Shown piece by piece: positions 61,932-64,000 of a DNA stretch of 64,000 nt. The DNA comes from an uncultured Bacteroidales bacterium (lineage in GTDB: Bacteria > Bacteroidota > Bacteroidia > Bacteroidales > P3), in the NCBI GenBank assembly GCA_946406015.1, contig CAMJJD010000005.1:1-64000 (forward strand). Direction: 5' to 3'. The notes beneath the pieces were generated by a model. The model was not told where the DNA came from and searched no databases. It saw only the letters and a program-made list of their open reading frames with translations. Positions within the stretch are counted from its first letter, which is position 1, and each line of letters starts with the position of its first letter. Made by a program: the position numbers and the translations under genes.

Positions 61932-62020
61932 ATGTGTAAATGTGTAAATGTGGGAATGTGTTAATGCGTTAGTGCAAGCTATCAATTACTAACGCATTAA
62001 CACGATAGCACAATAACGCA

Positions 62021-62611
62021 ATGATAATAAACGAGATATTCTACAGTCTGCAGGGCGAGGGCTACTACAGCGGCACCCCGGCGGTCTTCGTCCGCTTTAG
62101 CGGCTGCAACCTGCAGTGCCCCTTCTGCGACACGCAGCACGTCGCCGGCACCCCGATGGACGAGGAGGCCATCGTGGACGAGGTGGCCAATTACCCCGCA
62201 CGGCTGGTTGTTGTCACCGGCGGCGAGCCGTCGCTGCAGCTCACCGCCTCGCTGGTCGACAAGCTGCACGAGGCCGGAAAGTATGTCGCCGTCGAGACCA
62301 ACGGCACACACCCCCTCCCCGGCAACGTCGACTGGATTACCCTCTCGCCCAAGAGCGCTTATGTCGACGGTGCCGAAGTGGTCCTCTCCCGTGCCGACGA
62401 AATAAAGGTCGTCTATGACGGCCTCCACGACCCTGAAAGGCAAATCTCCACTCTCCACTCTCCACTCTCCACTCTCCACTTCCTCCAGCCTTGCGACACC
62501 GGCGATGCCCGTCGCAACGCCCGGCTCACCGCCGCTGCGGTCGAGTACGTCAAACAACATCCGCAATGGCGACTCTCCCTACAGATTCACAAAATATTAA
62601 ATATACAATGA
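62021..62611 (+). CDS. queE: 7-carboxy-7-deazaguanine synthase QueE
   Basis: [35 protein letters not shown] (radical SAM CxxxCxxC-type), [10 protein letters not shown]. Confidence 0.94.
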   Translation: MIINEIFYSLQGEGYYSGTPAVFVRFSGCNLQCPFCDTQHVAGTPMDEEAIVDEVANYPARLVVVTGGEPSLQLTASLVDKLHEAGKYVAVETNGTHPLPGNVDWITLSPKSAYVDGAEVVLSRADEIKVVYDGLHDPERQISTLHSPLSTLHFLQPCDTGDARRNARLTAAAVEYVKQHPQWRLSLQIHKILNIQ

Positions 62612-63072
62612 ATCGCGAACAAGACAACCTGCAGGCCCTGGGCCGCAAAAGCCCTATCCCCGGAACCTACGCCCCCGAAGTGCTCGAAACCTTCGAAAAC
62701 CAACACCCCGAACGCGACTACTGGGTGCAGTTCAACTGCCCCGAGTTCACCGCCATGTGCCCCATCACCGGGCAGCCCGACTTCGCCGAGATAAAAATAC
62801 TCTATATCCCCGACCGCCGCATGGTGGAGAGCAAGAGTCTCAAACTCTACCTCTTCTCCTTCCGCAACCATGGCGACTTCCACGAGGACTGCGTCAACAC
62901 CATCCTCGACGACCTCGTCCGACTGATGGACCCCCGCTACATCGAGGTGCTCGGACTCTTCGTGCCCCGTGGCGGCATCAGCATCCACCCCTACGCCAAC
63001 TATGGCCGCCCCGGCACCCGCTACGAGGCCCTCGCTCAGCAGCGCCTCGACACCTACACTTGCCGCCCCTGA
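62608..63072 (+). CDS. queF: NADPH-dependent preQ1 synthase QueF
   Basis: [58 protein letters not shown]. Confidence 0.95.
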   Translation: MNREQDNLQALGRKSPIPGTYAPEVLETFENQHPERDYWVQFNCPEFTAMCPITGQPDFAEIKILYIPDRRMVESKSLKLYLFSFRNHGDFHEDCVNTILDDLVRLMDPRYIEVLGLFVPRGGISIHPYANYGRPGTRYEALAQQRLDTYTCRP

Positions 63073-63187
63073 GCCACCACCCCCGATCGCTTCCCCCCTC
63101 GGCGAGCAATCATAAATAATGTTAAATCCCATCCCCTCCTGTCAGAAAAGGGTCCCAAATACCGCCTAATAGGGCAAAGAGGGAAAA

Positions 63188-63682
63188 ATGCCATCTGAAG
63201 GAAAGGACATACTATCACTCTACGCCGAGCTGATGCAGGCCTACCGCCAGCACATGCTCAACTTCTGTTGGGACCACAGCGCCAACCCCGCCGAGGCCGA
63301 CATGCTGCTGGTCGCCGTCACCAACGACCTGCTCCGCAGCGTCGGCACCCTGAGGCCCGACAGCACGCCGCGCCAGCGCTTCCGCTGGCTGCAGCGCGTC
63401 ATGCGCCACGCCTACGCCGACTATCGCACCAAATCTCCAGGCATTGTCCCCCTCTCCAAGGTACCCGACATCGCCGTCGAGACCGACGAGGAGGCCGAGC
63501 TGGTGAACGCCATGCTGCAACATCTCTCCGACGACGAGCGCTCCTTCGTCGAGGAACGCCTGCAGGGATACAAGCCCCAGGAACAGGCCTCCATGCACCA
63601 TATCAGTTGCGACGCCGTCTACCAGCGCCACCACCGCATACTGATGAAGCTGAGAACAATATACGCTAAATATTATGAATAA
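63188..63682 (+). CDS. ECF-type RNA polymerase sigma factor-like protein
   Basis: Small ORF with sigma-2/sigma-4-like layout, coupled to a putative anti-sigma/TM gene. Confidence 0.5.
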   Translation: MPSEGKDILSLYAELMQAYRQHMLNFCWDHSANPAEADMLLVAVTNDLLRSVGTLRPDSTPRQRFRWLQRVMRHAYADYRTKSPGIVPLSKVPDIAVETDEEAELVNAMLQHLSDDERSFVEERLQGYKPQEQASMHHISCDAVYQRHHRILMKLRTIYAKYYE

Positions 63683-63968
63683 AGAAGAGAAAGACCTCCA
63701 GGAGCTCGACCTGCTGCTGCTCCGCCACGCCTGCCGCGCCCAAATCGGCGAGGCACGCGCCGCCCTCGTCGCCGGCTACCCCGCCTGGCAACGCCGCCAG
63801 CGCCGCCGCGACCTGCTCCGCTATGCCGCCGCCGCGTGTCTGGCCGTCGCCCTGCTCATCCCCCTCTCCGCCACCGCCGGCAACGGCGTGGCACGCCACC
63901 CCACCAGTGGGCAGTACAGCTTCGCCGACACCATCGAATCCATCGAACAAACAATGCTCCACCAATGA
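63675..63968 (+). CDS. Single-TM protein, putative anti-sigma factor
   Basis: Basic N-terminal region plus one TM (LRYAAAACLAVALLIPLSATA); overlaps the sigma ORF. Confidence 0.4.
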   Translation: MNKEEKDLQELDLLLLRHACRAQIGEARAALVAGYPAWQRRQRRRDLLRYAAAACLAVALLIPLSATAGNGVARHPTSGQYSFADTIESIEQTMLHQ

Positions 63969-64000
63969 GACGCAGTCAGATTATATCCATAGCCATCGTG

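Overview
The window looks like chromosomal DNA from a Bacteroidales-type bacterium. Supporting signs are type IX secretion C-terminal domains, PorZ, TAnnTTTG promoters, and DUF1573 and GreA-like genes. About 1-11 kb is a surface polysaccharide locus: acyltransferase, glycosyltransferase, initiating sugar transferase, two wbuC cupins, an epimerase and a DegT aminotransferase. A retron is embedded in it at 6.86-9.35 kb, with a PRTase+winged-helix effector interrupted by an in-frame TAG, a structured ncRNA candidate and an NAXXH/VTG/YADD reverse transcriptase. About 11.6-20.5 kb is a tightly coupled six-gene operon: a RADAR-like ATPase (RdrA) and adenosine deaminase (RdrB), followed by two tandem TPR + FRG-domain cassettes. 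I consider this the best candidate for an undescribed system. Next come a helicase-associated-domain protein, a DUF2971 protein, a HExxH + PIN (DUF4411) pair, and a translationally coupled four-gene operon of unknown proteins. From about 25.8 kb onward the DNA is more GC-rich and mostly core-like: YraN, sigma factor, M16 protease, glycosyltransferases, aminotransferase, T9SS-sorted proteins, gmk, mreC, mreD, porZ, recO, hutU and queC-D-E-F. A second unusual signal crosses the whole window. Families of degenerate 6-8-mer (mostly 7-mer) repeats fill the intergenic gaps and also appear in frame inside at least ten genes, including recO, queE, a sigma factor and porZ. All product names come from reading motifs in the supplied translations; no database search was run.
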